Shown here: one piece after another, positions 1-12,721 of the stretch
Layout: each line of letters begins with the position of its first letter
Numbering within the stretch: the first letter of the stretch is position 1
NCBI GenBank assembly: GCA_025201365.1
Contig: JAIXMF010000006.1
Span: 992,001-1,056,000, forward strand
Direction of reading: 5' to 3'
DNA from: Syncephalis plumigaleata
Taxonomy: Eukaryota > Zoopagomycota > Zoopagomycetes > Zoopagales > Piptocephalidaceae
DNA: 64,000 bases
Notes under the pieces: generated by a model
Databases searched by the model: none
What the model was told of the DNA's origin: nothing
Seen by the model: the letters and a program-made list of their open reading frames with translations, nothing else
Made by a program: the position numbers and the translations under genes

Positions 1-132
1 TAGTTATGAATTCTGTATTCATCTCTTCAAGCGATATTGTCAACAATCAACTGGTCTATACACCTTTTATTACTATACTACTATAAGTCTATATATCCAT
101 AAATTACTAACAACTACTATTGGTGTATATAT

Positions 133-1711
133 ATGTATGCATATATAGGTCATACGGCACAGAATGTATCGGCAACAGCAACCACTATTGCCAATACAAG
201 TGGAAAGGCGTCGCCTACTTTACCCTACTCGTATACTTCGCCGAATATCCTGTATGCAGCAGATGTTTTACCTGAATTACCAGTTTATCAACCGGATGGC
301 ACGCAGAATGATTTACACTTGGCAGTAGGCACTTTACATGAATCGGGCGACAATAAGGTAGATAATCGAAAGATGACAATGTTAATGAGTTTATTACTTA
401 AATGGCTGCTTGTTTATATTAGTTACAAATTGTATCACTAAGTAGTAATGTCGGTGAAGATGATCAGCAACCACTTGCATTGACTGTAACGGCAGAAAGC
501 GATACGATGTTTCCATTTACTAAGATTATGGGTCAGGTGAATAGAGTAGGTGGTGACGAGGCATAATCGCTTGTATTTATTCATTATACTTAGAGTCATT
601 ATAGTCGAGGTCTACTGGCTACCACGTCAGATATGCTACGTATTTGGCGTTATGCCGACGATCGAGAAATTAAACTGTCGATGGAGGCAGAACTATGCAG
701 TGTAGGTATATACATGATGTAGATAATATATATATATATATATGTGTATGTATAAATACTCATTATGACTTCTTAGGGTAAATCAGACATGCTAGCACCG
801 TTGACCTCGTTTGATTGGAGTGAAATCAAAGGATCATTAGTCGTTACGTGTAGTGTGGATACTACATGTACTGTATGGGATATTGAGGCAAGTATCATAT
901 GAATAAATAGATGAATGACAGTGATGACTAACTAGCAGGCATTGTAGACTAGACAAGCGAAAACACAATTGATTGCTCATGACAGAGAAGTGTACGATGT
1001 GGCATTCGTCGCTGGATCTGCCGATATATTCGCTAGTGTCGGTGCTGATGGTAGTGTACGAATGTTCGATCTACGGTATGTTGTTATGATAATCAAGTAG
1101 AGATGTGGTGTACAAACTACACTGGTGAATACTAATAATAATAATAATCACATGTTTACTTGATAGTGCATTGGATCATTCATCGATCATTTACGAGTCG
1201 CCGGCAGATGAGTTTCGTCCTCAGGCGCCTTTATTACGATTAGCGTGCAATAGAAAGAATGCCAACTATCTGGCTACATTCCATATGGATTCCAATGTAG
1301 TCCAAGTGCTTGATGCACGTATGCCAGGTACACCATTCGTTGAGCTGCACGGCCACACAGAACCATTGACGGGCATTGTATGGTCACCTCAAGAAGAGCT
1401 TACACTCTGTTCATGCGGTAATACCTGCAGTATATTGTGTAAAATAGACAAGATAGTGATAGACTAACCTTTCTATTTGCATTATAGGCGAGGATGGTCA
1501 AGTAATTATGTGGGATGTTAAGCAGACGTCGTCAAGTGGAAGAATGGCAGCAGGCAGTGCTAATTCACCCACTGCACTTAATGCGCCACTCGTATCGCCA
1601 AAGGGCAAGTTTACCCATTTATGCGAGGCAAATAACGTGGTATGGTCACGGACTAGACCCGACTGGGTTGCCGTAACTAGTGCACGGTCACTATTAGCAT
1701 TACACATCTAA
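133..1711 (+). CDS. DCAF7/WDR68/HAN11-like WD40-repeat protein
   Basis: WD40 adaptor of the DCAF7/WDR68 (plant TTG1/AN11) family, which in other organisms scaffolds DYRK kinases and CUL4-DDB1 ligases. Spliced exons keep the family order. The N-terminal part has [15 protein letters not shown]. Then come the blocks [68 protein letters not shown] and [19 protein letters not shown]. The C-terminal part has [11 protein letters not shown] and [18 protein letters not shown]. Introns lie near 358-422, 550-597, 715-778, 890-950, 1078-1167 and 1419-1488. The start at 133 is the first in-frame ATG, but the window edge is close and an upstream exon is possible. Some splice phases (around 890-950) are not fully settled. 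Family assignment is firm; exact exon ends are approximate. Confidence 0.9.
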
Positions 1712-2334
1712 TTGGATAATAATATTTAGTAATATATACATTAAAATATTGGCTCTATCATTTGTATTAACTATACGATACTGATGATAGTAATAATCTA
1801 GAATAATAACCTATAGCTGACTAAGAAGAATGAATAGTTTCCTAATATTTCCCGATCTAGCATATTAGTAAAACGCGGTACACGTCATGTATGATGCTAG
1901 TGGTGATGCAGGTGATGGTGTTGATGATGTAGATTGTCCTGTTGCGTAATATAGATGACGCGTTCTTTCATTGTACTACCCAAATACGTACATTAATGTT
2001 TACCGAGTGTTTTTTATTAGGATAAGCATTGATATTCTCTTCTCCACTTGTTGCTTGCTTTTTCTCTCTCTCTGTATTTCCTGGCGCTAACTTTACTGCT
2101 CCAGACGAGTGAACACGATCGAGTTTGATGTTTGGTTGATTAATAAGAATCCTGTGTGCATCCTATCATCAGTATATTAGTACCTGTGCCTGTATATAGA
2201 TATTCATATATATCCATATATTGCCAGTTATAACACTATTTGGATTCTCACTTATGTAAGTGTCATTGATGATAGAAATAGAAAGAAAGCAATCAATGGG
2301 ATGATCATTATTAATGTTATGCATTAATTATCAG
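1712..2334. other. Intergenic, possibly with the first exon of the ABC transporter
   Basis: AT-rich and without a convincing reading frame. The downstream gene's first recognised exon begins at a splice acceptor (TATCAG, ending at 2334) and has no in-frame ATG before a stop, so a short coding or leader exon should lie here. A GTAAGT donor at about 2256 is a candidate end for it. I could not settle its start. Confidence 0.4.
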
Positions 2335-5300
2335 GTTGCTCTATGAATTACCCGTATTAATCGGGGTGTTGATCTCGCTTGTGCTATTGGCGGTGCAAGG
2401 ATGGCGGCTTAGACATGGCGGGAATCTGGGCTATTCGCGTTTGTCGGTGGATCCAGCACTAGCTTATATCGATGAGGAACTCTTGGAGGATGATCTGGAA
2501 GGCGAGGACAATGAGGCGATTATTGGCACGGTTAAATCCGCCTCGCACATCACTCCAACGGTGATTGATTATCATACGATACGCGTGACACTTGATCGAT
2601 CGATGGCCATTCGACACTTGTCTAGAAAGCGACGCTACACTGCCGATCTACTCAAACTGACCGGTGGTCTTGTCGTATTATCGGCCAGTGCTTGGGAGGC
2701 CATTCATAGGATGGAGATGGAGGGACAATACGATGATGGACGTGACTTACGAGATCATCATCCTAATCATCCTAATCATCGTAGATTATCGTTCAGTCTA
2801 TGGCAATGGCAGTTGATCGGTACATTTGCATGGGTAAGTAACTAGATGGACACTTGCAATAACAAGAAGGAAATGGAATTAGTAATATGTCATACTAATC
2901 TAATATCATTCGTATCAGATTTACATCGTCCTATTGTCCATTGTTCGATTATGGTTCCGTAAACTGGCCAAGACATTCAAGGTCGGTGTCCACCAGACGT
3001 CCCTCATTATGATCGGCTACGTATGCGTATGTGCGGAACTCGTGGCTCGCTACTGTTCCACGTATAACGCGAGATACATCATAGTTTCCAGCATGGTGTT
3101 ATCAGTGCTTTTGGCGCGCATATCGCCGTGCTCGGTGTATTCGCCACCCGAGGTCCAGTCGATGAGGCTAAGGGTGGTCGTGTGCAAACACTCGAAAAGT
3201 CAGCCTCATTGCTCGAATGGCTCTTCTTCGACTGGATAACCCCGTTGATGCATGTGGGCTTCAAGCGTCGTTTAGACGATCTCGATTTATGGGAGTTATT
3301 CCGTAGTGATCAAGTGGCAACGGTAGCACGTCAAGTAACCGGGCATGAGTAAGCATTTTATGATGGAAACCTAGTGGTCACATGTACTAATTCATCATTT
3401 TATTGTTTCTGCTGTTGATCAAACGATAATAGTCATCTATCATCTGCTGCTCATGGTGTCATTGAAGTGTGTCGCAAGACAATGCTTAAACAACTGCAGT
3501 ATACGGTGCTAGGAAGTCTGCTCATGTATTCCGCGCCCTACTTCCTCGTTCGCTTGCTGGAACATGTGGAACGCCCCACGACATATTCATCCTCGAGAGT
3601 ATGGGTTTACGTACTCGGTCTATTCCTCAGCATGGTATTCAGCAGTATTTGTAATCAGCAGAGTAGTTTCACGGGACAGCACATTAAGCTTCGAGCTCGA
3701 GCTATTCTTTCACATCGAATACTTGAGAAATATCTAAAGCGTCGTTTACCAGCGAGTTCTTCCTCCGGTAGAACGGAAATGATCCCACCACGGCAGAGTT
3801 AAACAAAAAAGAACTCTGGCACTAATGCATTGGAACAATCCGAATTTACCGCAGAACAATTGTTCGAAAGGGACGTTAAAATCATCTCGAATGCCTTTAA
3901 AAGTTTATGTACACGCATCGGTGGTATCATCCAAATTGCACTCGCCATTTGGTTACTTGTCTATCTCATTGGTACGGCCACCATCGTCGGCATTGCCGTG
4001 ATGCTAGTCCTATTCGGTGTCACTAAACTTATAGGGAAAGTGTCACCCTTAGTGTATGGCAATTTAGCACTAGTCACCGAACAACGTATATCCAAGGTGG
4101 CCGAGGTAGGAAGTTTACAATAATACACTAGTAATGCCAAGCAATTCATATGACTAACATTGCTGCTTTCCTCTAGGCATTATGCTCTATGCGAATAATA
4201 AAGTTACTTTCATGGGAGTCTCAATTTGCCACCGAGATTGCCGATATACGCGATACGGAAACGCGTATCCTATGGCGTCGTCAACTTATGCACACACTTT
4301 TATTTATTGTTTCTCGTGGAAATTCGACTATTGCCGCATGTATTGCACTAGGTTTCTACGCGGTAGTGCAAGAACAAGCGTTGACGGCCACCGCAGCATT
4401 TACCTCGCTACTTGTGTTCGATATGATGAAGGACAACTAGGGCAGCTACTTAACACGCCCTATTGGATCATCGATTTCCGTAATAGTAATCGTCGTATCA
4501 CGACCTTCCTTGAATCGCCGAATGCTCCTCCGGCATACGAGTCGATCGACCAAGATAGACGCGACAATAGAAATCGAATGGATTCGTGGATGCAACATTA
4601 TGCTGGCCAACGAGTGGTTCAAGCTCTGACCAAGTTACTCAAGGACATGAAACTGAATGGTCCGGTTTTACCCTAACAGATCTAAATATTAACTTCAAAC
4701 CAAAGGAGTTCAACGTGATCTCCGGACCATCCGGTAGTGGAAAAACCTCACTACTCCTAGCTCTCATTGGAGGTATGTAGTCAAAAACTATCATGTCATC
4801 TAAACTAGAAAGGGAATAACCTGTTATTACGTAGAAATGCCACGGATTCGAGGTAGGATTTACCTGCCAAAGGCTCAAAAGAACATCGGTAATCAAGGGG
4901 TGAAAGCATCGAATGTCGCGCTGGTCACTCAGTCTGTTTGGCTGCAAACCGTATCGATACGTGAAAACATTCTATTCGGTCAACCACTCGTTGAGCAACG
5001 ATATCGACAAGTGCTACACGCGTGTGCACTCGAACGTGACCTCGATATGCTGGAGGCAGGCGATCGTACGATAATCGGTGAAAAGGGCGTCACTATTTCC
5101 GAGAGTTTGAGGCAACGTATGCTTTGGCGCGAGCAGTCTACAGCACGCGGAAACCATTCTAATGGACGATTGCTTCACCGAGCTAGATGTAGCCACGGCC
5201 CGACACATTGTCGAGCATTGCTTGCTTGGCCCGTCAATGTATAATCGCACGCGTATCATGGTAACGAAGGACTTTGGCGTATTTGCTAGAGCGGCCACAT

Positions 5301-7877
5301 TTGCCGTTGGCCTCCAGGAGGGACGTGTCATTGCCACGGGTGAGCCGGCAAGTGTCATGGCACTATCATTGCTATCGTCATCAGAGTCGAAAGCAACGGA
5401 TGCATCGATGGACACTGCATTCAGCGATGCTAACGACAAACCTGGTTATCAGCTGCATCAGCAGAGTCAGCATCATAACAAGGAATTAGCATCATTCGCC
5501 ACTGATAGTCCGAGTCCTTATGGTGATTTGATTTCATTGACGGATTACGAGGATACTCACAATAAGAATGGCGACACCGGTATAATTAAAAGGAGCGCAT
5601 TTGCTACTTACTTCAACATGGGCGGTGGCTATACCTGGTGGAAGTATATTGCCTTCACATACATTGTCGTGCAATTAATCATGACGCACAGAACTACTGG
5701 CTATTGCTATGGGTGCAAGAACAGCCAAGGGAAAGTGCAATATCATTCTACTTCTGGATCTACGCTACACTATCTGGTTGGGCAGTAATCGCGGTGGGCT
5801 TCCCCATGTTACTCGTATACTTGACCGGTTACCGCGCCAGTCGAACGCTACATCATGATCTAATAGATAGATTGTCGCATGCGACAATGTCATTTATCGA
5901 CGAACTGATGCTTGGCAAGATGATGGAAACGATTCGAGGCGACTTGCACATCATCGATCGTGTGCTGCCATTACACTTGGCCATGTTCTTGTCGATTTCT
6001 CGAGTATGCTATTCCAATTGCTTATCATTAGTCTGGCCATTCCTATATTCCTTCCGGTAGGCATTCTTATTGGTAAGCGACGTATTCCTATGAAATAGAC
6101 AAGTGGGCATTGTTTTTTCCAAACGGCACTAACCTTGCCATTCTAATTTTAGCCACTTTGTACGCGTTCTCGGTCCGATTCTTCCTTAGAGCATCCTATA
6201 GTCTTCAACAGTTACGCTCGCAATCCGAGACACAATTCTACATGAATGCCAAGGAGATGGCCAGGTATGTGGTAGTGGATACTTGCCAATTTCAATTGCT
6301 AACGCGTAAGAATTGACCGACACTTGCATCAATCCTCATAGTGGTATGATGGTAATCCGTGCATCAGGATTGCAACGATGGTTCTCGACAAGATGCAACA
6401 CGCAAATTGATAATATGAATCGATCGGCCTATTTGCACTCAGCCTGTGGACATTGGATTGTCTCGCGTTTAGAATGGACATCAGCATTCATTACCGCTAT
6501 TGTGGCGGCGTTACTCATCTATTCTGCGCATCATTTCCATGCAGCGCTAATTGGATTCACGCTCATGTACGCCATATCATTCACGAATTCCGTTAGTGTA
6601 AGTCGTCGACTCGTAACGTATTCTACAGATTGGCACTAATAGTAGACATACATATATAGGGAACAATCAATAACTATAGCCAGATAGAATCTAACATGAA
6701 TAGTATGGAACGATTATCGGAATATCTAAATGTCGAGCAAGAATCCAATACGAACACTGAGGTGTATGCACCACCAGAAAAGGTAACAATTATATTTACT
6801 TATTATTGCTGCTGCTATTACTGTACTTCATAGTATTTGTCGTATTAACGAGTATTTGTAGTGGCCTCAATCCGGAAAGATCGATATTAAGAATCTCATT
6901 GTAAGCTATGCGAAAAGTCATATTCCAGCCCTTCAGGACATATCATTGTCCATTCGCCAGGTGAACGTGTAGGCATCGTTGGTCGTACCGGTAAGTTAAG
7001 GCTAGTCGGTCGTGGGTTATTCGGTCGTCTAATTAGCAATTAGGTGCCGGTAAGACAACACTGGCCGCTGCTCTCTTCCGTTTAGTCAGACCTTCAAGTG
7101 GAAAGATCATCATTGATGGCGTGGATATTAGTAAAATTAGCCTTTCCGATCTACGCTCGCAATTGACCATTATCCCCGAGGATCCCGGTCTATTCGCCGG
7201 TACATTGCGTAGTAATCTGGATCCATTCTCCATGCATGACGATGCATCCATCTGGAATGCACTTCATCGCAGTCGCATCATTGCCAAGGAGGCGAGTGGG
7301 GAGAAACGAACTCGTTTCGAGCACCTTGACATTGCGGTGAGAAGAACGGCGCCAACTTTACCTCGGAGGAGCGTCGATTGCTTGGTATTGCTCGTGCTTT
7401 ATTACAAAATAATCGGGTAGGTAGTTTAACAAGGAAATGAAAACAGCATACAGGAAGGAAAGCTAATAGTGATTTATTTATCATTTTCATTCAGGTCGTC
7501 ATTATGGACGAGTCGGCCACGTATATCAACCTTGATGCCGAAGCGAAGATCCAAATGATCATTCGAGAAGAGTTCGCTCATGCAACGTTACTACGCATTG
7601 CACATAGAATGCGTACTGTTATTGATTACGATCGAGTAATGGTGCTTGGTAAGTGACTAGCGTGTACGACTTTGTACAAGTAATATGCAATGGTCGCATT
7701 AGCTAACTAATTCTCTTCCGTATCACCATTGTAGATTCCGGTCGTTTAGTGGAATTCGATGCACCTGCCCAATTACTACGCCGTCCAGATAGTCTATTCC
7801 GACAATTATGCGAAGCATCCGGAGAATTAGGGGCACTAATGGCCATGGCACGGTGTCATTTAGGCAGCACCGTCTAA
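2335..7877 (+). CDS. ABCC/MRP-type full-length ABC transporter, frame interrupted
   Basis: Multidrug-resistance-protein type transporter, ATP-driven and probably vacuolar or plasma-membrane, with TMD0-TMD1-NBD1-TMD2-NBD2 order and about 1,550 residues. Exons are roughly 2335-2833, 2919-3020, 3092-3348, 3433-4105, 4177-4772, 4835-6072, 6153-6264, 6342-6597, 6660-6782, 6862-6990, 7044-7416, 7495-7648 and 7735-7877. NBD1 has Walker [10 protein letters not shown] and [12 protein letters not shown]2 has Walker [19 protein letters not shown], Walker B VVIMDES and the H-loop [17 protein letters not shown]. Both signature motifs are aberrant: NBD1 reads ISESLRQR where LSGGQxQR is usual, and NBD2 reads TSEERRLL where LSxGQRQLL is usual. 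The frame slips near 3800, 4430, 4572, 5115, 5150, 5680, 5998, 6957 and 7338, mostly at base runs, as in conserved neighbours. It may be an intact gene with assembly errors or a decaying one. The first exon is missing. Confidence 0.85.
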
Positions 7878-9123
7878 GGAAGAATACGCTAGCTTATGCC
7901 AATTGCCAATTCTATTTTTATCCGCAGAATAAATTCGATTTAACCGATATGGTAAAAATAAATAACGCAACAGTTACGGAGATTTTCTTTCCTTGAAAGA
8001 TCTCTCACTCACTCACGTACTCCTTGTTTCATTGATAGTAGTGTGCAATGCTGCACTAACTTCAAATACATCAAAGGATAATTTGCAAAAGCCATTGTCG
8101 AAACCCCCTCGTTTCTCCTTACTCGGTTGTACCTGAGCAGCAGGATGCACACATTTCAATATCGACCGATTTCATTGATTAGAAAAAGCTTGGCAATCAA
8201 GTATAGCAATGTACGAGCAAACCTACACAAACAAGCAAATAAGCAGACAAATAAACAGACAAACCTACACTTACACACATGTTCGCACAATACTATTTGT
8301 GAAAGGTTGGTATGCATGTGTTTTCATGTCCATGTTATTGTGTTTTTTTGTGTATAAAAATCAAGGCAAAGCACATGGCGCATTAATATTTGGCACTAGA
8401 GGATCTTCGCCTTGATATCGATTCAAAGGCCAGTTGTAATAAAATCATCAAGAACACTAGTGGAACGAAAGAAGAATGGAAGCTACCATCGCATGACAAT
8501 ACTTTTCAGTGCTATGAAACACTTGCGGCCGTTTCTCGTTCGTGGCACACGTTGTTGCTGGCAAGTCGCAGCCACGTTGAATGGCATTCTGGTGTTGTGT
8601 TTCATGTTTTTCTGCACAATAAATCCGGCAAGGCACGTATGATGTATCCCCTTGGTAGCAAGTCTATGTTCAAGTTGGGTGGCAAGCAAGCAGGAAAGAA
8701 AGTAAGAAAGTGCGAAAGTGAGAAGGAGGGGAAGGATTAGGCTAGAACACATAAATGCAGTCTGATACGCTTCATCAGATGGAGATCTTATCATTTCTCT
8801 CACTATCACTATCACTATCTCTCTCTCTCTCTCTTCAAAGTCATCATAGAAAGCAGACTAGGCTAGCTTGTGTACCACCTATCGCGTTGATATTCAGTTT
8901 CCATTGCTAATAGAATTAGTTGATATTATTGTTATCGTGTCACCTATTTTTTCCTCTTAAGGTTCAAGGCATTATTTTATTGTTATCATCGTCAGGTAGT
9001 ATAATATCCACATATCCCAGCCTGGTCCAGCAATCGATTCCCTCTCCATTAATAAGGCTCAAGTCTCTGTCTGTCTCCTGCATTTTAGTGTGTTTGTGTC
9101 AATCATCAATTTCATTTAGCAAT
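7878..9123. other. Intergenic, no gene seen
   Basis: Only short overlapping frames with no family resemblance. It holds a (CAAA/CAGA)-like tract near 8215-8275 and a CT-repeat at about 8805-8835. The last part is presumably the leader of the downstream gene. Confidence 0.5.
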
Positions 9124-10112
9124 ATGCCACGCTTTCCTTCATTATCGCTATTTAAACGTTCAAGTAGCAATAGTAATCATCAACATTATGAGGCTGCAAT
9201 TCCTTCACCATGTACGGATCATTATCAGCATCAACATCATCAGCACCAGCAGCATCGTGCTAAAGATGATATTGGTATAATCGACCATAATATCAATGAT
9301 ATTTTTTGCTTGACTACCACAAACAGCAATTATCCATATAGTAATGGTGGCATTGATCAACATCAGCAACCTGCTTCAATTCACAATAGTCGCGATCACA
9401 GTATCCCTTGCGAATGGATAATACGACATTATTTGAATCACCAAATAGTGAGATATTCCCTAATGGTACTTGGTCGGATGGAGATTCATCATCGGGTAAG
9501 GAAGCTTTCTACGCCAGTCAGTCAACCATATCCACCTCGTCATTCTCGGTCACGTCCACTGACAATGATAACGATTGTAAAGCTGGATCACCCACCATTG
9601 GTTCACCGAAATCATCATCTCGTCGGCGAAGACTACTTCACAAGGCGAGTTGCGGCCTGTTACGTCTGTCAATCGAGGCGGCTTCATCGTCCGTATCAAT
9701 TTGTAGTTCAAACGAGGAAAGTTCATTGGAAACTGCACAGTCACAACCACACAAGGCATCGCGCCAATTACGATTCTATACATTGCCCATTAAACGCTTT
9801 CGATTTACTGCGTTAAAGCGTAGTGATAGTACAACATCATCAAAATTGCCAAGGAAATCCAAGTCATTGAATAACTTGAATGATGACGGTCATGATGATG
9901 ATCATGCTTGTTCTACCATCGAGGCAACGAAAAAAGTCAATGGTCCCGATACCGATCATTATCGTTGGTCGAGATTACGCGAGAATGTATTTCTATACGA
10001 TCCGGCATTAATGCCATCATCGCAATCATCCAGCGATGATTTAGATGACACCGATCTATTTCATCATGAATTCATTCCCAACACGTCCTCGTCGCCCTAC
10101 ATTATCTACTGA
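9124..10112 (+). CDS. Hypothetical Ser/His/Asp-rich protein
   Basis: No family recognised. A frame starting MPRFPSLSLFKRSSSN runs to about 9405, where a CCC run precedes a one-base shift into the frame that continues LRMDNTTLFESPNSEIF and ends SSSPYIIY at 10112. The joined product is about 330 residues. The first third is rich in His and Gln. The middle has Ser tracts followed by a basic cluster (SSRRRRLL), and the tail is acidic with SSSDDLDDTD. It has no signal peptide or membrane segment and looks largely disordered. Basic-serine patches such as KLPRKSKSLNN resemble kinase target sites, which is inference only. It could also be two separate frames. Confidence 0.55.
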
Positions 10113-10759
10113 ATGATGATGTACAAGTGCGCTTCGTCTTTTTGCGAATTTAGCAGCCATCGTCATCAACCAGCAGCACGCTCTTACTATTCTTTGCTCT
10201 GGTTTTGACACGCTCTGAATTGACTAGAGCGTTCTAACCTTCTCCCTCTCTCTTTCTCGCTTAGTTTATACAGTGCCCTTTTGTGCCATTGTATAATCAT
10301 TTAGCATTTGCTTCCTGCTTGATTCCAAGCATGACTACAACAAAAATCAATTACATCTATTTTGCTTGTTCTTTTTATCTAGACAAACTTTGCTACCACT
10401 TTTGGCTTCTCTTTCCTTTCTTTCTTTCTTTCTTTCTTTCTTGCTTCTTTAGCAACTTTTTGATTTTACCGTAAGGTTTCAAATTTGATTTACATTGAAA
10501 AACACACACTAACGTACGATAGAATACATATCGGTAATTATTGACCGATGATTATTCTATTAAATAAAATAAAACATTTACGCATCATAGTAATGTGTTC
10601 ACAATTGTATTATAACATGGATACAGTATTTTTTTATTCCATTCACCAATTTTATATGAAGGATGTAATACTATAACGAGCGTGAACTACAACAACACAA
10701 CAAAGCGGCAACTATTTACTAGTAGAGGTGAGAGGACAACAGGTAACAACAAAAAACAA
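10113..10759. other. Intergenic between convergent genes
   Basis: Holds the 3' ends of two convergent genes. A (TTTC)n microsatellite lies at about 10417-10443. No gene seen. Confidence 0.5.
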
Positions 10760-11293
10760 TTATTGACGTGGTTGACCGCCTTGTGGCATGCCGGGCATCA
10801 TGCCGCTACTGCTACCTGTTTGAGTATTTGGGTCCATCGTACCTTGCAAATACTGGTTACCCATTCCACTACCACCCGTACCGCCTTGATTGACCGATTG
10901 GCCTTGAGGACCTCTACTAGTGCTGCTGCTCATCATTCCTTGACGCTCCATGTCATCATTCTGGACACCCGACGAGCCACGTAGCGGATTCATCGTGCTC
11001 TGGTCCATGTCTTGATGACCACCGCCAGCTGCGGTTTGTTGCCCGGACAGTATGCCCTTTGACTGCTGCTCTCCAGACGACAAGCCCTGCGTATCCTGCT
11101 GCATCATCGACTGCGGTACTGTTCTACCGGTGCCACTGCTTTGCTGTTGCTCAGTAGCCGCGGCTTGATTTGGATTCATCGTGTTCATCGGGTTGTCAGT
11201 AGTCGAGTGGCCACCAGTACCCCCCTCTGAATCCCTCGTATCGTGGCCCACGATATGGGCAACCTTATCCTTGAGATGGCTAAAAGCGTGCAT
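10760..11293 (-). CDS. Gln/Gly/Ser/Met-rich low-complexity protein
   Basis: Uninterrupted frame of 177 residues starting MHAFSHLKDKVAHIVGHDTR, with no recognised family. After a short, possibly helical, amphipathic start the rest is disordered and dominated by Gly, Gln, Ser, Met, Asn and Thr, with no cysteine and almost no aromatic residues. It ends in a run of GMMPGMPQGGQPRQ type. There is no signal peptide. The composition resembles hydrophilin or stress-associated intrinsically disordered proteins, but that is only compositional. A TATA-like element on the same strand lies at 11427-11435, followed by AAAAGGCG as in other genes of the window. Confidence 0.65.
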   Translation of the reverse strand: MHAFSHLKDKVAHIVGHDTRDSEGGTGGHSTTDNPMNTMNPNQAAATEQQQSSGTGRTVPQSMMQQDTQGLSSGEQQSKGILSGQQTAAGGGHQDMDQSTMNPLRGSSGVQNDDMERQGMMSSSTSRGPQGQSVNQGGTGGSGMGNQYLQGTMDPNTQTGSSSGMMPGMPQGGQPRQ

Positions 11294-11426
11294 GTTAACG
11301 ATGTTTACACTTGCGATGATTTATCGAGTAGTAATCGACAATAAAAACAATAAAAAAGAATCTTTCCAAGGAGTTACGCGAAAAAGATAAAAGTCACAAG
11401 TTATCGGTAGACATGACGCCTTTTAT

Positions 11427-11435
11427 TTTATATAT
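11427..11435 (-). promoter_or_regulatory. TATA-like element of the Gln/Gly-rich gene
   Basis: Read on the minus strand this is TATATAAAATAAAAGGCG, about 135 nt before the start codon at 11293. The AAAAGGCG end is shared with the promoter at 14208. Confidence 0.45.
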
Positions 11436-12199
11436 ACGCAGGGTGTTTTAGATTAGGACAATGCTGTGTGCGCTTTACAATAGTAAAAATAAGTTTACCA
11501 CATGTCTCATCCATTCTCTTTGTACGGCTTACATTGCTTGAAACCATTTTAGTCTGGACTAGGTGGTTTCACGTTTCATATGAACGATCATCGTCATCGT
11601 CATTGTCATCATCATCGTATCCATAGTATGAATGAATGGTAGCAGTCGAATGAAAATATTATGTCTTAAAAATAGATGGCGTAACAAAGACAAATTCACA
11701 CTTGTTTCATAATAATTTCATCATCATGGTGTTGTTTTCCACCCCAATAATGCGCGCACATATTGTCATCATCATCAATCATCATCATCACCATCATCAA
11801 TGAGTGAATGCAATGACCAGTAATGCCACCATGTCTATATTAGGGCAATAGCAATTATTGTCGTGAATACACCATGCTATCGGTTAAAATTAGAATGTAA
11901 AAACCACGCTAGTTATAGAGTATACGAGATAAAGCAACACATTATAGTGATCTAGTAATCTATAAAGTAGGGATGATAATATTCGACAACTATCGTCATT
12001 GCGTTTACTAGGCAAGAAAGATCTCAAAACGCGAGTATGGATTTTCATCCTTTCGTATGATGTATACACCATTCCCCCTTAAAGCTTTGTCGACTACGCA
12101 ATTTAAGGAGACGATATTACGTGTACACTTGTTCGTCATTGTATTCGACAATACGAGCGGCGATAAAGCTTACTAGAAGCAATCGCTGTTATTAAATGG

Positions 12200-12207
12200 T
12201 ATAAATA
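12200..12207 (+). promoter_or_regulatory. TATA box of the cationic secreted protein gene
   Basis: TATAAATA, 93 nt before the start codon at 12300. Confidence 0.5.
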
Positions 12208-12299
12208 TGAATAAATGAGCCATTTGCAATAGTGGTATCATTACGATCCTTTCGTTTTCTCCAATTGCTAGTGTTTATTTATAAGAGGATACATATATC

Positions 12300-12721
12300 A
12301 TGTTCTTATACAAACTACGTGTTTTATCACTATTGTTAATCATCAGTGGTAGTATGCTTGCTATTACTCGAGTCGATGCAAACGAGGAAATAAAGGTAAC
12401 GGCAACATAAATGACGTAATAGATAGTAATAACCATTGCTAACTTTGTACTACCATTCTTACTCAGTCCTGCACATCGGCATTCGATTCACATGATTGCA
12501 CTGCAAGTTCTGATAACATCATTTCCCCGGGCGATGAAGAGATACTTGCCAATGACGAGCCATCATTTATCATGGTGCAGAGGAGAAGTAACAAGCGTAA
12601 TAATTCAAAGAAACGCCAAAAGAAGAAGCACCAGAAAATACAGCGAAAGAAGTCGTCGAATAAACGCGTACGAAAAAACAAGCTAGCGCGTCAATCCTTG
12701 GATAAAAAGAGGAAGCAATAA
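12300..12721 (+). CDS. Small secreted cationic protein
   Basis: Two exons, 12300-12395 and 12467-12721, joined in phase 0 by a 71-nt GT..AG intron, give 116 residues. The start MFLYKLRVLSLLLIISGS is a clear signal peptide, probably cut near the following VDA/N. The mature part opens with an acidic, two-cysteine segment (SCTSAFDSHDCTAS, ISPGDEEILANDEP). It then changes abruptly into about 55 residues almost entirely of Lys, Arg, Asn, Gln and Ser, with runs such as KKRQKKKHQKIQRKKSSNK. An acidic pro-part followed by a strongly basic tail is seen in precursors of cationic antimicrobial or polyanion-binding peptides; here that is inference. No homologue recognised. A TATA box sits 93 nt upstream. 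Confidence 0.7.

Larger units (their letters stand above)
11294..12299. other. Intergenic between divergent genes
   Basis: Promoter space for the divergent genes on either side. ATC/TCA trinucleotide-rich stretches lie at about 11588-11625 and 11765-11802. No gene seen. Confidence 0.5.

Noticed and set aside
2335-7877. Calling the ABC transporter a definite pseudogene
   Set aside because: Every slip but the altered signatures can be explained by a lost base in a run, as in essential neighbours; the status is left open.
8127-8815. Several 60-116-codon frames on both strands
   Set aside because: Overlapping, compositionally random, no signal peptide or family motif.
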